Source: Billgrantia zhangzhouensis
GTDB taxonomy: Bacteria; Pseudomonadota; Gammaproteobacteria; Pseudomonadales; Halomonadaceae
DNA: 64,000 bases
Reading direction: 5' to 3'
NCBI RefSeq assembly: GCF_021404465.1
Contig: NZ_JABFTT010000006.1
Coordinates: 62,001 to 126,000 of the forward strand
Positions 9,320 to 18,789 of the stretch are shown here, one piece after another; the stretch's first letter is position 1; each line of letters opens with the position of its first letter. The position numbers were made by a program, and so were the translations under genes. The notes under the pieces were generated by a model. That model saw nothing but the letters and a program-made list of their open reading frames with translations, ran no database searches and was not told the origin of the DNA.

Positions 9320-9663
9320 CGAAGCCTCCTGTTTGCCTACCCCGTTGGCCACCCGATCGGAATAGCCACCCTGGGTTACTCATCAGCCTAGACACTTCAG
9401 AGCGGAGTGGGTGGCAAAGAATCAACGCAAGGGAAGGATAATCATGAGAACGCAGGGCAAACCAAGGGTTCGATGGCTGTATAAGGAGAATTAAACGCTA
9501 TTAGGACGCAAACGGAACGTAGCATCAGGCATCGCCGGCGATGAAAGATCGCCAAGGTCCACGCCACGGGCGCTTGGAGCCAGGCACAAACGCCCCGCGT
9601 ATTTGACGAAGAGAGATTTCTTTAGCGTAGACGGGCGGGGGCGCCCTGACGTCAACGCTTGCG
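9320..9663. other. Intergenic region, prkA promoter side and fadH 3' side
   Basis: About 340 bases without a convincing gene. It must hold the prkA promoter (minus strand). A weak stationary-phase-like -10 (TCTAGGCT) can be read near 9385-9400 on the minus strand, but I would not rely on it. A 14-bp palindrome CATCGCCGGCGATG lies near 9530. No terminator with a T tract was seen. Confidence 0.5.
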
Positions 9664-11673
9664 CTACAGCCCCGCCGCCACGCGGGTGCCCTGGTCGATG
9701 GCGCGCTTGGCATCGAGTTCGGCTGCCTCGTCGGCACCGCCGATCAGATGCACCGCCACACCAGCCTCCCGGAGCGGCTCGAGCAGCTCGCGCACCGGAT
9801 CCTGGCCGGCACACACCACCACGCTGTCGACCTCCAGCAGGCGTGGCTCCTCATGATGGCGAATATGCAGGCCAGCGTCATCGATACCAACGTACTCGCA
9901 GCCCGCCAGTGCCTCGACGCCGCGATGACGCAGCGATGCCCGGTGAACCCAGCCGGTCGACTTGCCCAGGCCCTTGCCGGGCTTGGAGGCCTTGCGCTGC
10001 AGCAGGAAAACCTGACGCGGCGTCTCGGGGCGCTCTGGCGGGCGGATGCCGCCACGCTCGGTGACGGCGAGATCCACACCCCACTCGGCGCACCAGGCAT
10101 CGCGGTCGAGCGAGGGATGCCCCACATGAGTGAGCAGCTCGGCCACATCGAAACCGATACCGCCAGCGCCGATGATGGCCACGCGCCGCCCCACCCGCTC
10201 GGGATGCAGAATGGCCATGGGATAGCTCAACACCTTGGGGTGATCGATGCCCGGCAGATCCAGGCGCCGCGGGCGCACCCCGGTCGCCAGGATCACCGCG
10301 TCGAAAGCGCGCAGTGTCTGGACGTCGACTTCAGTACCCAGCTTCACCGTGACGCCGTGCTTGTCGAGCATCACGTTGAAGTAGCGCAGCGTCTCGTCGA
10401 ACTCTTCCTTGCCGGGGATCTTGCGCGCCAGGTTGAATTGTCCGCCCAGCTCGCCGGTGCGTTCGAACAGCACCACGCGATGGCCGCGACGCGCTGCGGT
10501 AAGTGCCGCCGCCAGCCCCGCCGGCCCGCCACCGACCACGGCGATGTCGCGCGATGTCTCGGCCGGCTCGATGACGAGTTCGGTCTCGTGACAGGCCTGG
10601 GGATTGACCAGGCAGGAGGTGAGCTTGCCCTGGAAGGTGTGGTCCAGACACGCCTGGTTACAGGCGATGCAAGTATTGATCTCGCCGTCGCGCCCTTCGG
10701 CCGCCTTGCTCACCCAGGCCGGATCGGCGAGGAAGGGGCGCGCCATGGAAACCATGTCGGCATGGCCCTCGGCGAGCACCCGCTCCGCCACCTCGGGCAT
10801 GTTGATGCGGTTGGTGGTGATCAGCGGGATGGAAAGCTCGGCCTTCATGCGCCGGGTCACTTCGGTGAAGGCCGCTCGCGGCACGCTGGTGACGATGGTG
10901 GGCACGCGCGCCTCGTGCCAGCCGATGCCGGTATTGATCAGGCTGGCGCCAGCCGCCTCGATGGCCCGCCCCAGGGCCACGACCTCCTCCCAGGTGCTGC
11001 CCTCCTCGACCAGGTCGATCATCGACAGGCGGAAGATGATCAGGAAGTCGTCGCCCACCGCCTCGCGGATCCGTGAGACGGTTTCGACGGCGAAGCGCAT
11101 GCGATTGTCGAGCGAGCCGCCCCAGCGATCGTCGCGGTGGTTGGTGCGCAGGCACAGGAACTGGTTGATCAGGTAGCCCTCGGAGCCCATCACCTCGACA
11201 CCGTCGTAACCGGCCTCGCGCGCCAGCGAGGCGCAGCGGACGTAATCGTCGATCTGGCGCTCCACTTCCGCGTCGCTGAGTTCATGTGGCGCGAACGGGT
11301 TGATCGGCGCCTGGATCGGCGACGGCGCCACCAGCTCGGGTGAATAGGCATAGCGCCCCGCATGCAGGATCTGCATGCAGATATGACCGTCCTCGGCATG
11401 TACTGCCTCGACTACGCCGCGATGGTCGGCTACCTGCTCGGCCCGCTCCAATGTGGCGGCGCCCTGGAAGACGGCCCCCTCTCTATTGGGAGCGATGCCG
11501 CCGGTCACGATCAGGGCAACGCCTTCACGGGCACGCTCGGCATAAAAGGCCGCCAGACGCGCAAAGCCGTTCGGCGCCTCTTCAAGATTGGTATGCATGG
11601 AGCCCATCAGCACTCGGTTGGGCAGCGTCAGATGGCCTACCTCGAGCGGGCGGAAAAGATGAGGATAGCGCAC
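9664..11673 (-). CDS. fadH: NADPH-dependent 2,4-dienoyl-CoA reductase
   Basis: Removes double bonds of 2,4-dienoyl-CoA during beta-oxidation of unsaturated fatty acids. It has an N-terminal Old Yellow Enzyme-type TIM barrel (PHLFRPL...NRVLMGSMHTNLE), a 4Fe-4S site CIACNQACLDH...SCLVNP, then FAD (VVGGGPAGLAAA) and NADPH (IIGAGGIGFDVAELL) dinucleotide folds. I chose a GTG start at 11673 because AAGGAGG lies 8 bases upstream and the protein then aligns with the usual N-terminus (about 669 residues, as in E. coli); an upstream ATG at 11715 adds 14 unlikely residues. Stands alone, between prkA and the tRNA cluster. Confidence 0.95.
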   Translation of the reverse strand: MRYPHLFRPLEVGHLTLPNRVLMGSMHTNLEEAPNGFARLAAFYAERAREGVALIVTGGIAPNREGAVFQGAATLERAEQVADHRGVVEAVHAEDGHICMQILHAGRYAYSPELVAPSPIQAPINPFAPHELSDAEVERQIDDYVRCASLAREAGYDGVEVMGSEGYLINQFLCLRTNHRDDRWGGSLDNRMRFAVETVSRIREAVGDDFLIIFRLSMIDLVEEGSTWEEVVALGRAIEAAGASLINTGIGWHEARVPTIVTSVPRAAFTEVTRRMKAELSIPLITTNRINMPEVAERVLAEGHADMVSMARPFLADPAWVSKAAEGRDGEINTCIACNQACLDHTFQGKLTSCLVNPQACHETELVIEPAETSRDIAVVGGGPAGLAAALTAARRGHRVVLFERTGELGGQFNLARKIPGKEEFDETLRYFNVMLDKHGVTVKLGTEVDVQTLRAFDAVILATGVRPRRLDLPGIDHPKVLSYPMAILHPERVGRRVAIIGAGGIGFDVAELLTHVGHPSLDRDAWCAEWGVDLAVTERGGIRPPERPETPRQVFLLQRKASKPGKGLGKSTGWVHRASLRHRGVEALAGCEYVGIDDAGLHIRHHEEPRLLEVDSVVVCAGQDPVRELLEPLREAGVAVHLIGGADEAAELDAKRAIDQGTRVAAGL

Positions 11674-11859
11674 GCCGAACTCCTCCTTGGGTCGAGTCAC
11701 GGTGATTTCAAACAACTGTATGATAGCCAGACGACAGGCGCAAAGGAAAAGCGACGCTTACGCCCAACGACGAAGTGCGCTGGACTCTCGCAACAGAAGG
11801 CGCCGCAGTTCTTGTCCATCTGGCGAAAGCGGGACGGAGGGAGTATAGACGATACGAAA

Positions 11860-11886
11860 AGGCCCCGAGCTATCAGCTCGAGGCCT
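11860..11886 (-). terminator. Rho-independent terminator after the tRNA cluster
   Basis: On the minus strand an 11-position stem with one mismatch (AGGCCTCGAGC / GCTCGGGGCCT, loop of five) is followed by TTTTCG. It lies just downstream of the last tRNA and would end that transcript. Confidence 0.8.
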
Positions 11887-11895
11887 GAAATCGAA

Positions 11896-11972
11896 TGGCG
11901 GACCGGACGGGACTCGAACCCGCGACCTCCGGCGTGACAGGCCGGCATTCTAACCGACTGAACTACCGGTCC
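11896..11972 (-). tRNA. tRNA-Asp(GTC), copy 3
   Basis: 77-nt cloverleaf with 7-bp acceptor GGACCGG/CCGGTCC, D arm TAGTTCAGTCGGTTAGAA, anticodon loop CTGTCAC (GTC), T loop TTCGAGT and encoded CCA. Identical to the two other tRNA-Asp copies in this cluster. Last gene of the five-tRNA transcript. Confidence 0.98.
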
Positions 11973-11975
11973 GCA

Positions 11976-12052
11976 TGGTGGGTGATACCGGACTCGAACC
12001 AGTGACCCCCAGCATGTGAGGCTGGTGCTCTAACCAACTGAGCTAATCACCC
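11976..12052 (-). tRNA. tRNA-Val(CAC)
   Basis: 77-nt cloverleaf, acceptor GGGTGAT/ATCACCC, anticodon loop CTCACAT (CAC, reads GUG), T arm CTGGTTCGAGTCCGG, encoded CCA. Only three bases separate it from the next tRNA-Asp, so both come from one precursor. Confidence 0.97.
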
Positions 12053-12108
12053 ACGGATATCGCACTTGCAGCAGCAGTAGCGCATGCGAAGAATTTGCCA
12101 GAGCATCG

Positions 12109-12185
12109 TGGCGGACCGGACGGGACTCGAACCCGCGACCTCCGGCGTGACAGGCCGGCATTCTAACCGACTGAACTACCGGTCC
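12109..12185 (-). tRNA. tRNA-Asp(GTC), copy 2
   Basis: 77-nt tRNA-Asp with anticodon GTC and encoded CCA, identical in sequence to copies 1 and 3. Confidence 0.98.
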
Positions 12186-12214
12186 ACGACAGATGACACT
12201 AGCGATGGAAACGA

Positions 12215-12291
12215 TGGCGGACCGGACGGGACTCGAACCCGCGACCTCCGGCGTGACAGGCCGGCATTCTAACCGACTGAACTACCGGTCC
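12215..12291 (-). tRNA. tRNA-Asp(GTC), copy 1
   Basis: 77-nt tRNA-Asp with anticodon GTC and encoded CCA, identical to the other two copies. Separated by 29 bases from copy 2. Confidence 0.98.
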
Positions 12292-12346
12292 GCTGCACAT
12301 TTCCTACGTGTTCAGGATCTCGCCAGCGCCCAATATTTGAGCGCGA

Positions 12347-12422
12347 TGGTGGGTGGTACAGGGTTCGAACCTGTGACCCCCAGCTTGTAAGGCTGGTGCT
12401 CTCCCAGCTGAGCTAACCACCC
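12347..12422 (-). tRNA. tRNA-Val(TAC)
   Basis: 76-nt cloverleaf, acceptor GGGTGGT/ACCACCC, anticodon loop CTTACAA (TAC, reads GUA and wobble), T arm ACAGGTTCGAACCCTGT, encoded CCA. First gene of the tRNA transcript, about 20 bases downstream of the -10 box. Confidence 0.98.
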
Positions 12423-12440
12423 CTGGTCACGTGGCGCTGA

Positions 12441-12468
12441 ATTCTACAGAGATCCGCTGCCTTGTCAA
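12441..12468 (-). promoter_or_regulatory. Sigma-70 promoter of the tRNA cluster
   Basis: Minus strand: -35 TTGACA (12463-12468), 16-bp spacer, -10 TAGAAT (12441-12446). Near-consensus and correctly placed for tRNA-Val(TAC) and the downstream tRNAs. Confidence 0.88.
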
Positions 12469-12562
12469 TGGTCTTTGCGCATTTCACAGCCAGGAAAAAG
12501 CACCGTATCAGCAACCTCGACCAGGTCGAAAGCGCTGTAGCCCCCGTCATTCGTGACGCCTC

Positions 12563-13294
12563 TCAATCCACCCTGGCCTGCTCTCGCATGTAGGTCGCGA
12601 TCGCTGCCGCCCCCTCCTCGATCAGGTCGATCTGGGTACGCCCCGATTTTCGCCGCGGCTTCCAGTCGTGATCGCCATCTTCCAGCCAATGGATGCATGC
12701 TCGTTTGCCCAACGAATAGTTCTCGACCTCCTCACGGGTGCCAAACGGATCGCGACTGCCCTGCACCACCAGGGTGGGGCAATCGATCCCTGGCCAATGG
12801 GCAAGACGCAGCTTCTCCGGCTTGGCCGGAGGGTGAAAAGGGTAGCCGCACAGTATCAGTCCGGCGGCTCCATTGCGCGCCGCCAACAAACTGGCCACAC
12901 GTCCGCCCATCGACTTTCCACCCAGCCACGGAGTACCTCCTTGCGGCTGTGTCAGAATGTCGCACCAATGGGACAATTCTTCTACGAGACGGTCGATCCT
13001 GGGTGGTGGAATCCGCTTCTCCTCCTGCTGCATGCGCTGCATGTAGGAGAACTCGATGGCCAGGGTCTGGACACCCTGGCGGGCGAGCGCGTCTCGCAAG
13101 TCGCTCATATAGGGCGACTGCTGCCCGGCCCCCGCGCCATGGGCAATCAGCAGGCGTCCGACGCTTCCTTCGCCTCGGATTTCGAGCGGACCGAGCCCCT
13201 CTACGAACCAGCGGCCAGGCTGCCGGTCGAGCCCTCGTTCGCGAAGTTGGCAAGGCGCCACGGCGATCGGCACTAATCGTGAAAAGTTCGACAC
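12563..13294 (-). CDS. Alpha/beta hydrolase, KANL3/Tex30-like (dienelactone hydrolase type)
   Basis: A 243-residue alpha/beta-hydrolase. It shows the oxyanion segment [16 protein letters not shown], the nucleophile elbow GGKSMGGR, an acid in GSRDPFG and a catalytic His in EDGDHDWKP. This fits the bacterial KANL3/Tex30-like group, for which no substrate is established. The start is uncertain: a GTG at 13294 gives the full frame, and a second GTG about 10 codons later is also possible; neither has a strong ribosome-binding site. It is divergent from ccoN with about 160 bases between. Confidence 0.8.
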   Translation of the reverse strand: MSNFSRLVPIAVAPCQLRERGLDRQPGRWFVEGLGPLEIRGEGSVGRLLIAHGAGAGQQSPYMSDLRDALARQGVQTLAIEFSYMQRMQQEEKRIPPPRIDRLVEELSHWCDILTQPQGGTPWLGGKSMGGRVASLLAARNGAAGLILCGYPFHPPAKPEKLRLAHWPGIDCPTLVVQGSRDPFGTREEVENYSLGKRACIHWLEDGDHDWKPRRKSGRTQIDLIEEGAAAIATYMREQARVD

Positions 13295-13455
13295 ACGTCA
13301 AATTCCTATACGAGTTTCACCGGTATCCTTGTTTCAGTCTGTCAGGCGGCTGCGCTAGAATCCGCCCTGCTTTCCGACCTGCATCACCCAACCGGGAGCG
13401 CCGTCGTGGCCTTCGCCACCGCGAGTTCTCGATACGCGTTCGATGGGAATCTGAC

Positions 13456-14883
13456 ATGAGCACAGCACTAGAGCACCCGACCTACAACTACAAGGTAGTT
13501 CGGCAGTTCGCGATCATGACAGTGGTGTGGGGCATCGTGGGCATGCTCCTCGGTGTCATCCTTGCCGCACAACTGGTATGGCCGCAACTCAACCTCGATC
13601 TGCCTTGGACCAGCTTCGGTCGCCTGCGCCCGTTGCATACCAACGCCGTCATCTTCGCCTTCGGCGGCTCCGCGCTGATGGCGACCTCGTATTACGTGGT
13701 ACAGCGTACCTGCCAGACGCGGCTGTTCTGCGACAAGCTGGCGGCCTTCACCTTCTGGGGCTGGCAAGCGGTGATCCTGTCGGCGGTCGTGACGCTCCCT
13801 TTGGGCTACACCACCACCAAGGAGTATGCCGAGCTCGAGTGGCCGATCAACATCCTGATCGCCGTGGTGTGGGTCAGCTATGCCATCGTCTTCCTGATGA
13901 CCATCAAGCAGCGCAAGACCTCGCACATCTATGTGGCCAACTGGTTCTTCGCCGCCTTCATCCTCACCGTGGCGGTGCTGCATATCGTCAATAACGCGGC
14001 AATCCCGGTCAGCCTGATGTATTCCACCTCGATCTACGCCGGCACCATCGATGCCATGGTGCAGTGGTGGTACGGGCACAATGCCGTGGGCTTCTTCCTG
14101 ACCGCCGGCTTCCTCGGCATGATGTACTACTTCGTACCCAAGCAGGCCGAGCGTCCGATCTACTCCTACCGCCTGTCGATCGTGCACTTCTGGGCCCTGA
14201 TCATGATCTACATGTGGGCCGGCCCGCACCACCTGCACTATACCGCCCTGCCCAACTGGGCTCAGTCGCTGGGCATGGTGATGTCGATCATCCTGCTGGC
14301 TCCCTCCTGGGGCGGCATGATCAACGGCATGATGACCCTCTCCGGCGCCTGGCATAAGCTGCGCACCGATCCGACCCTGCGCTTCCTGGTCGTGGCCCTG
14401 TCGTTCTACGGCATGTCGACGTTCGAAGGCCCGATGATGGCGGTGAAGACAGTCAACGCACTGTCACACTATACCGATTGGACCATCGGCCACGTCCACG
14501 CCGGCGCCCTGGGCTGGGTGGCGATGATCACCATCGGCTCCATGTATCACCTGATTCCGCGCCTGTTCGGCCGCACCGAGATGTATTCGGTTGGCCTGAT
14601 CGCCGTGCACTTCTGGCTGGCCACCATCGGCACCGTGCTCTACATCGCCGCCATGTGGGTCAACGGCATCCTGCAGGGCCTGATGTGGCGCGCCATCAAC
14701 CCCGACGGCACCCTGATGTACACCTTCATCGAATCGGTCGAAGCGAGCGGTCCCGGATACATCGTGCGCCTGATCGGCGGCCTGTTCTGGATCGTTGGCA
14801 TGCTGATCATGGCCTACAACGTCTTCATGACCATCAAGCGCAGCGAAGCCGTCAGCCAGCAGCCGATGCCGCAGACCGCCTGA
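13456..14883 (+). CDS. ccoN: Cytochrome cbb3 oxidase subunit I
   Basis: Catalytic subunit of the high-affinity cbb3 oxidase. 475 residues, about 12 membrane helices. Visible heme and copper ligands: [13 protein letters not shown] (heme b), [10 protein letters not shown] and [12 protein letters not shown] (CuB) and [10 protein letters not shown] (heme b/b3). ATG at 13456 gives the usual N-terminus; the open frame upstream is not part of the protein. First gene of ccoNOQP. I looked for an Fnr box (TTGAT-N4-ATCAA) in 13295-13455 and did not see one. Confidence 0.97.
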   Translation: MSTALEHPTYNYKVVRQFAIMTVVWGIVGMLLGVILAAQLVWPQLNLDLPWTSFGRLRPLHTNAVIFAFGGSALMATSYYVVQRTCQTRLFCDKLAAFTFWGWQAVILSAVVTLPLGYTTTKEYAELEWPINILIAVVWVSYAIVFLMTIKQRKTSHIYVANWFFAAFILTVAVLHIVNNAAIPVSLMYSTSIYAGTIDAMVQWWYGHNAVGFFLTAGFLGMMYYFVPKQAERPIYSYRLSIVHFWALIMIYMWAGPHHLHYTALPNWAQSLGMVMSIILLAPSWGGMINGMMTLSGAWHKLRTDPTLRFLVVALSFYGMSTFEGPMMAVKTVNALSHYTDWTIGHVHAGALGWVAMITIGSMYHLIPRLFGRTEMYSVGLIAVHFWLATIGTVLYIAAMWVNGILQGLMWRAINPDGTLMYTFIESVEASGPGYIVRLIGGLFWIVGMLIMAYNVFMTIKRSEAVSQQPMPQTA

Positions 14884-14905
14884 GCAACCGGGGAAACCGA
14901 CACCA

Positions 14906-15514
14906 ATGAAACATGAGATCGTCGAAAAGAACGTTGGCCTGCTCGCTGTGCTGATCCTGGTGGTGATCAGCTTCGGCGGCCTGGCCGAGATCGTGCCGCT
15001 GTTCTTCCAGAAGCAGACCACGGAGCCGGTGGACGGCCTGCGCCCACTCTCCGCCCTGGAGTTGGAAGGACGCGACATCTATCGCCGTGAGGGCTGCGTG
15101 GGCTGCCACTCGCAGATGATCCGCCCCTTCCGTGCCGAGACCGAGCGTTACGGCCACTACAGCGTGGCCGGCGAGTTCATCTACGAGCACAACTTCCTGT
15201 GGGGCTCCAAGCGCACCGGACCGGACCTGGCCCGGGTCGGTGGCCGCTATAGCGACGAGTGGCACCGCGCGCACATGTACAACCCGCGCGATGTGGTGCC
15301 GGAATCGATCATGCCGGCCTACCCCTGGCTGTTCGAGCGCACCCTGGATGGCCGCGATACGCCGCGCAAGATGGAGGTGCTGCGCAACCTCGGTGTGCCC
15401 TACACCGACGAGGACATCGCCAATGCCACTCGCGAAGTGCGCGGCCAGCAGGAAATCACGGCCCTAGTGGCCTATCTGCAACAACTGGGCACCGTGCTCG
15501 AGGGCACGCGTTGA
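14906..15514 (+). CDS. ccoO: Cytochrome cbb3 oxidase subunit II (mono-heme c)
   Basis: 202-residue membrane-anchored cytochrome c. One N-terminal membrane helix, heme site CVGCHSQM near residue 62-67 and the family segments [30 protein letters not shown] and MPAYPWLF, with a Met ligand. It starts 22 bases after ccoN. Passes electrons from CcoP to CcoN. Confidence 0.97.
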   Translation: MKHEIVEKNVGLLAVLILVVISFGGLAEIVPLFFQKQTTEPVDGLRPLSALELEGRDIYRREGCVGCHSQMIRPFRAETERYGHYSVAGEFIYEHNFLWGSKRTGPDLARVGGRYSDEWHRAHMYNPRDVVPESIMPAYPWLFERTLDGRDTPRKMEVLRNLGVPYTDEDIANATREVRGQQEITALVAYLQQLGTVLEGTR

Positions 15515-15516
15515 TC

Positions 15517-15756
15517 ATGGATACCGGGACCTTTCGCGGCATCATTACCTTTTTGCTGATCGTGGCCTTCGTGGGGATCACCTGGTGGGCCTACTCCCGG
15601 CGTCGCAAGCCAGACTTCGACGAAGCGGCCAACCTGCCCTTCGCCGAGGACGATGAGCAACCCAATCGTGACAGCAGCGCCTCGCAGCAGCGCTCGTCCA
15701 GCGAGCAAGAAAGCGAAGCCGATTCCCGCCAAGACAGGGGAGACAAAAACGCATGA
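15517..15756 (+). CDS. ccoQ: Cytochrome cbb3 oxidase subunit CcoQ
   Basis: 79 residues, one N-terminal membrane helix (FRGIITFLLIVAFVGITWWAY) then an acidic, Ser/Gln-rich tail. CcoQ stabilises the cbb3 complex. It starts two bases after ccoO and its stop overlaps the ccoP start (ATGA). The tail after residue 45 is longer and more low-complexity than in many relatives. Confidence 0.9.
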   Translation: MDTGTFRGIITFLLIVAFVGITWWAYSRRRKPDFDEAANLPFAEDDEQPNRDSSASQQRSSSEQESEADSRQDRGDKNA

Positions 15757-16682
15757 GCAACCTATGGGATGACTCCCTTTCCGGGTTCTGGAGTGCCTGG
15801 ATCATCGTATTGACGCTGGGCTCCATCGCCTTCGCCTTCTGGATCCTCTACGCCAACCGCAAGACCGACAAGGTACCGGATGCCGACGGCAACGTGGAAA
15901 CCACCGGTCATGCCGCCGACGAGATCGAAGAGTACGACAACCCACTGCCGCGCTGGTGGTTCCAACTCTACGTCGGCACCGTGGTGTTCTCGCTCGGCTA
16001 TCTGCTGCTCTATCCCGGGCTTGGCAACTTCACCGGCCTGCTCGGCTGGACCCAGGAGGGGCAGTGGGAGCAGGAGGTGGCTCGCGCCGAAGAGCGCTTC
16101 ACGCCGATCTTCGCCCAGTATCAGGAGGTTCCCATTCCCGAACTGGCCCAGGACGCCGAAGCCATGCAGGTCGGCGAGCGGATCTATCTGAACAACTGCG
16201 CGGTGTGCCATGGCGCCAACGCCCGCGGCGGGTACGGCTTCCCCGACCTGACCAATGACGACTGGCTCTACGGTGGCGAACCCGAGCAGATCGTGACCAC
16301 CCTGGTACGTGGACGCAACGGCCTGATGCCCTCGTGGCAGCAGCTCGGCACCAACAACATCGAGAACGTCACCCAGCACGTGCTGGCGCTCTCCGGCAAC
16401 GAGCACGACGCCGAACGCGCCGAGCAGGGCGCCGCCGTCTACGCCTCGGTGTGCGCCGCCTGCCACGGCGGCGAAGGCACCGGCAACCAGGCCTTGGGCG
16501 CGCCGGACCTGACCAACGACATCTGGCTCTATCAGGCCCCCGGCCAGAGCGTGGCCGACTCGGTGCGCCAGACCCTGCGCAACGGCCGCAACGGCCACAT
16601 GCCGGCCCAGGAGGCCTATATCGGCGCCGAGCGCGTCCACCTGGTCGCGGCCTACATCTACAGCCTGCGCCTGCAGAACTAG
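15753..16682 (+). CDS. ccoP: Cytochrome cbb3 oxidase subunit III (di-heme c)
   Basis: 309 residues. Two N-terminal hydrophobic segments, then two cytochrome c domains with CAVCHGAN and CAACHGGEG and Met ligands in GLMPSWQ and GHMPAQ. It accepts electrons from soluble cytochrome c or related donors for CcoO. Last structural gene of the oxidase. Confidence 0.97.
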   Translation: MSNLWDDSLSGFWSAWIIVLTLGSIAFAFWILYANRKTDKVPDADGNVETTGHAADEIEEYDNPLPRWWFQLYVGTVVFSLGYLLLYPGLGNFTGLLGWTQEGQWEQEVARAEERFTPIFAQYQEVPIPELAQDAEAMQVGERIYLNNCAVCHGANARGGYGFPDLTNDDWLYGGEPEQIVTTLVRGRNGLMPSWQQLGTNNIENVTQHVLALSGNEHDAERAEQGAAVYASVCAACHGGEGTGNQALGAPDLTNDIWLYQAPGQSVADSVRQTLRNGRNGHMPAQEAYIGAERVHLVAAYIYSLRLQN

Positions 16683-16693
16683 TCCCACTCGCA

Positions 16694-16720
16694 CGGAGTG
16701 CGACGCACCGTCGCACTCCG
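16694..16720 (+). terminator. Strong hairpin between ccoP and ccoG
   Basis: Perfect 12-bp stem CGGAGTGCGACG / CGTCGCACTCCG with a 3-base loop. No T tract follows, so it may attenuate transcription or protect the ccoNOQP 3' end rather than be a full terminator. Confidence 0.55.
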
Positions 16721-16804
16721 TCGCCCGACAGCGGGCACTCGGTACAATGACGCCATATCCTTGCCTCCCTTTCGCGGGTCGTCATTTCCCGCCGCGAGTC
16801 CGAC

Positions 16805-18244
16805 ATGAGCGATAAGATTCCCACTCGAGACGTGACACCGCAGGCGGTGGGACACCACATGCCATCTGCCACGGTTCAGCAGGAGATGTACGCCAAGCGC
16901 CGCCACATCTATGTGCGCGAGATCAAGGGGCTGTTCCAGCGTCTACGAAGGGGTGCCAACTGGCTACTGATGCTCGCCTTCTTCGGCCTGCCCTGGCTCA
17001 ACTGGGGCGACCGGCCGCTAATCTGGTTCGACCTGCCCGGGCGCGAATTCCATATCTTCGCCGCGACTTTCTATCCCCAGGAATTCATACTGCTCTCCTG
17101 GCTGCTGATCATCTGTGCCTTCGGCCTGTTCTTCATTACCGTATTCGCCGGCCGCGTATGGTGCGGCTACACCTGCCCGCAGAGTGTATGGACTTTCCTC
17201 TACATCTGGGTGGAACACCGCCTGGAAGGCTCACGCAATCGTCGCATCAGGCTCGACCGCGAGCCGATGAGCCTCGACAAGGCTTGGCGCAAGACCGCCA
17301 AACATGCCGTCTGGCTCGCTATCGCCCTGGCCACCGGCGTGACCTTCGTCGGCTATTTCACGCCGATCCGCGAGTTGGTCGTCGACCTGCCCGCCCTCGA
17401 GGCCCACGGCTGGTCCTACTTCTGGGTCGGTTTTTTCCTCGTCTTCACCTACCTCAATGCCGGTTGGCTGCGTGAGCAGGTATGCATCTACATGTGTCCC
17501 TATGCCCGTTTCCAGTCGGTGATGTTCGATGCCGATACGCTGATCGTCTCCTACGACACGGCCCGCGGCGAGCCGCGCGGCGCACGCAAGAAAGCGCTCG
17601 AACATGCACAGGTGCGTACCGCAGGGCTGGGCGATTGCATCGACTGCGAGCTGTGCGTGCAGGTCTGCCCCACCGGTATCGACATCCGCAAGGGGCTGCA
17701 GTACGAATGCATCACCTGCGCGGCCTGTATCGATGCCTGCGACAGCGTGATGGACCGCATGAACTACCCGCGTGGTCTGATTCGCTACACTACCGAGAAC
17801 GCCCTGGAAGGGAAGCGGTCTCATGTGCTGCGTCCGCGCCTGATCGGCTACTTCGCGGCGCTGACGGTGATGGTCAGCCTGTTCATTTGGGCTCTGGGTG
17901 AGCGCATGCCGCTCGGTTTCGAAGTGGAGCGCGAGCGCGGCCAGCTCTACCAGATGACTCGCGAAGGACGCATCAGCAACGTCTACACCCTGACCGTGCG
18001 CAACCTCGACGATCGCGCTCATGACTACCGGCTCGAGGTGAGCGGCCTGCCCGGTCTCGTGCTGGATACCGACTCGCTGAGCGTACCAGCCGCCAGTTCA
18101 CGACGTTTCGTCGTGCAGGTCACCGCCGCACCCGACGTACTGGAACTGCCCAGTCACCCGATCCAGCTGTATCTGCAATCGCGCCAGGACGAGGATATCC
18201 GGCTCGAGCGCGAAACCCGTTTCATCGGTGAGACCCGGAGATGA
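16805..18244 (+). CDS. ccoG: Cytochrome c oxidase accessory protein CcoG (RdxA/FixG)
   Basis: 479-residue polyferredoxin-like membrane protein needed for cbb3 assembly, where it reduces Cu(II) for delivery to the oxidase. Helices near residues 50-110, GRVWCGYTCPQSVW, CIYMCPYARFQS, two 4Fe-4S motifs (CIDCELCVQVCP and CITCAACIDACD), then a C-terminal immunoglobulin-like periplasmic domain. Its stop overlaps ccoH. Confidence 0.96.
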   Translation: MSDKIPTRDVTPQAVGHHMPSATVQQEMYAKRRHIYVREIKGLFQRLRRGANWLLMLAFFGLPWLNWGDRPLIWFDLPGREFHIFAATFYPQEFILLSWLLIICAFGLFFITVFAGRVWCGYTCPQSVWTFLYIWVEHRLEGSRNRRIRLDREPMSLDKAWRKTAKHAVWLAIALATGVTFVGYFTPIRELVVDLPALEAHGWSYFWVGFFLVFTYLNAGWLREQVCIYMCPYARFQSVMFDADTLIVSYDTARGEPRGARKKALEHAQVRTAGLGDCIDCELCVQVCPTGIDIRKGLQYECITCAACIDACDSVMDRMNYPRGLIRYTTENALEGKRSHVLRPRLIGYFAALTVMVSLFIWALGERMPLGFEVERERGQLYQMTREGRISNVYTLTVRNLDDRAHDYRLEVSGLPGLVLDTDSLSVPAASSRRFVVQVTAAPDVLELPSHPIQLYLQSRQDEDIRLERETRFIGETRR

Positions 18245-18756
18245 CAATGACCGCCCCCACCCCTTGGTACAAACAATTCTGGCCTTGGTTCCTGCTCGGC
18301 CTGCTGTGCATGTCGATCGTCGTCAGCTCGACCTTTGCCGTGCTGGCCATTCGCTCCGCCGACGGCATGGTGCAGGAGGATTACTATGAGCATGGCCGCG
18401 CCATCAACATGGTGCTGGCCAAGCAGCAGCGCGCCCACGAACTGAACCTGGCCGCCGACCTGCGCATCGACCCGCTGACCAGCGACATCATCGTCCAGCT
18501 CGACGGCGACGACCGCCCTGAGCGACTCTACCTGAGGCTGATCTTCCCGACCCAGGACGACCGCGATCAGGACCTGGTACTGGAACACGTGCGCGATGGC
18601 CGCTATCTCGGCCAGGCCCCCGACAACCTGCGCTACCGCTGGTACCTGCAGCTCCACCCCAGCGAAGAACAGCCCGAGTGGCGGCTGGTGGGCGAGGCCA
18701 GCCTGCCCAGCGAGGAGAGCTTCTACCTGACCCCGGACGTCCAGCAACGCAGCTAA
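18241..18756 (+). CDS. ccoH: Cbb3 oxidase assembly protein CcoH (FixH)
   Basis: 171-residue single-helix membrane protein of the FixH family: N-terminal helix (FLLGLLCMSIVVSSTFAVLA), then VQEDYYEHGRAINMVLAKQQRA and a periplasmic domain. It is needed for stable CcoN and interacts with the assembling complex. Translationally coupled to ccoG (ATGA). Confidence 0.92.
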   Translation: MTMTAPTPWYKQFWPWFLLGLLCMSIVVSSTFAVLAIRSADGMVQEDYYEHGRAINMVLAKQQRAHELNLAADLRIDPLTSDIIVQLDGDDRPERLYLRLIFPTQDDRDQDLVLEHVRDGRYLGQAPDNLRYRWYLQLHPSEEQPEWRLVGEASLPSEESFYLTPDVQQRS

Positions 18757-18789
18757 CGAGTGCCGTCACGACCCTTGACACACCATGAC

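Noticed and set aside
6965..9391. Long open frame (808 codons) antisense to prkA and yeaH
   Set aside because: Lies opposite two well-conserved genes; it is a GC-rich antisense artefact with no domain features.
12441..12480. CrbR-like half site AGACCATTGACA at the tRNA promoter
   Set aside because: Only one arm matches, and it overlaps a consensus -35; chance match.
13295..13455. Fnr box before ccoN
   Set aside because: No TTGAT-N4-ATCAA with acceptable match was found by reading both strands.
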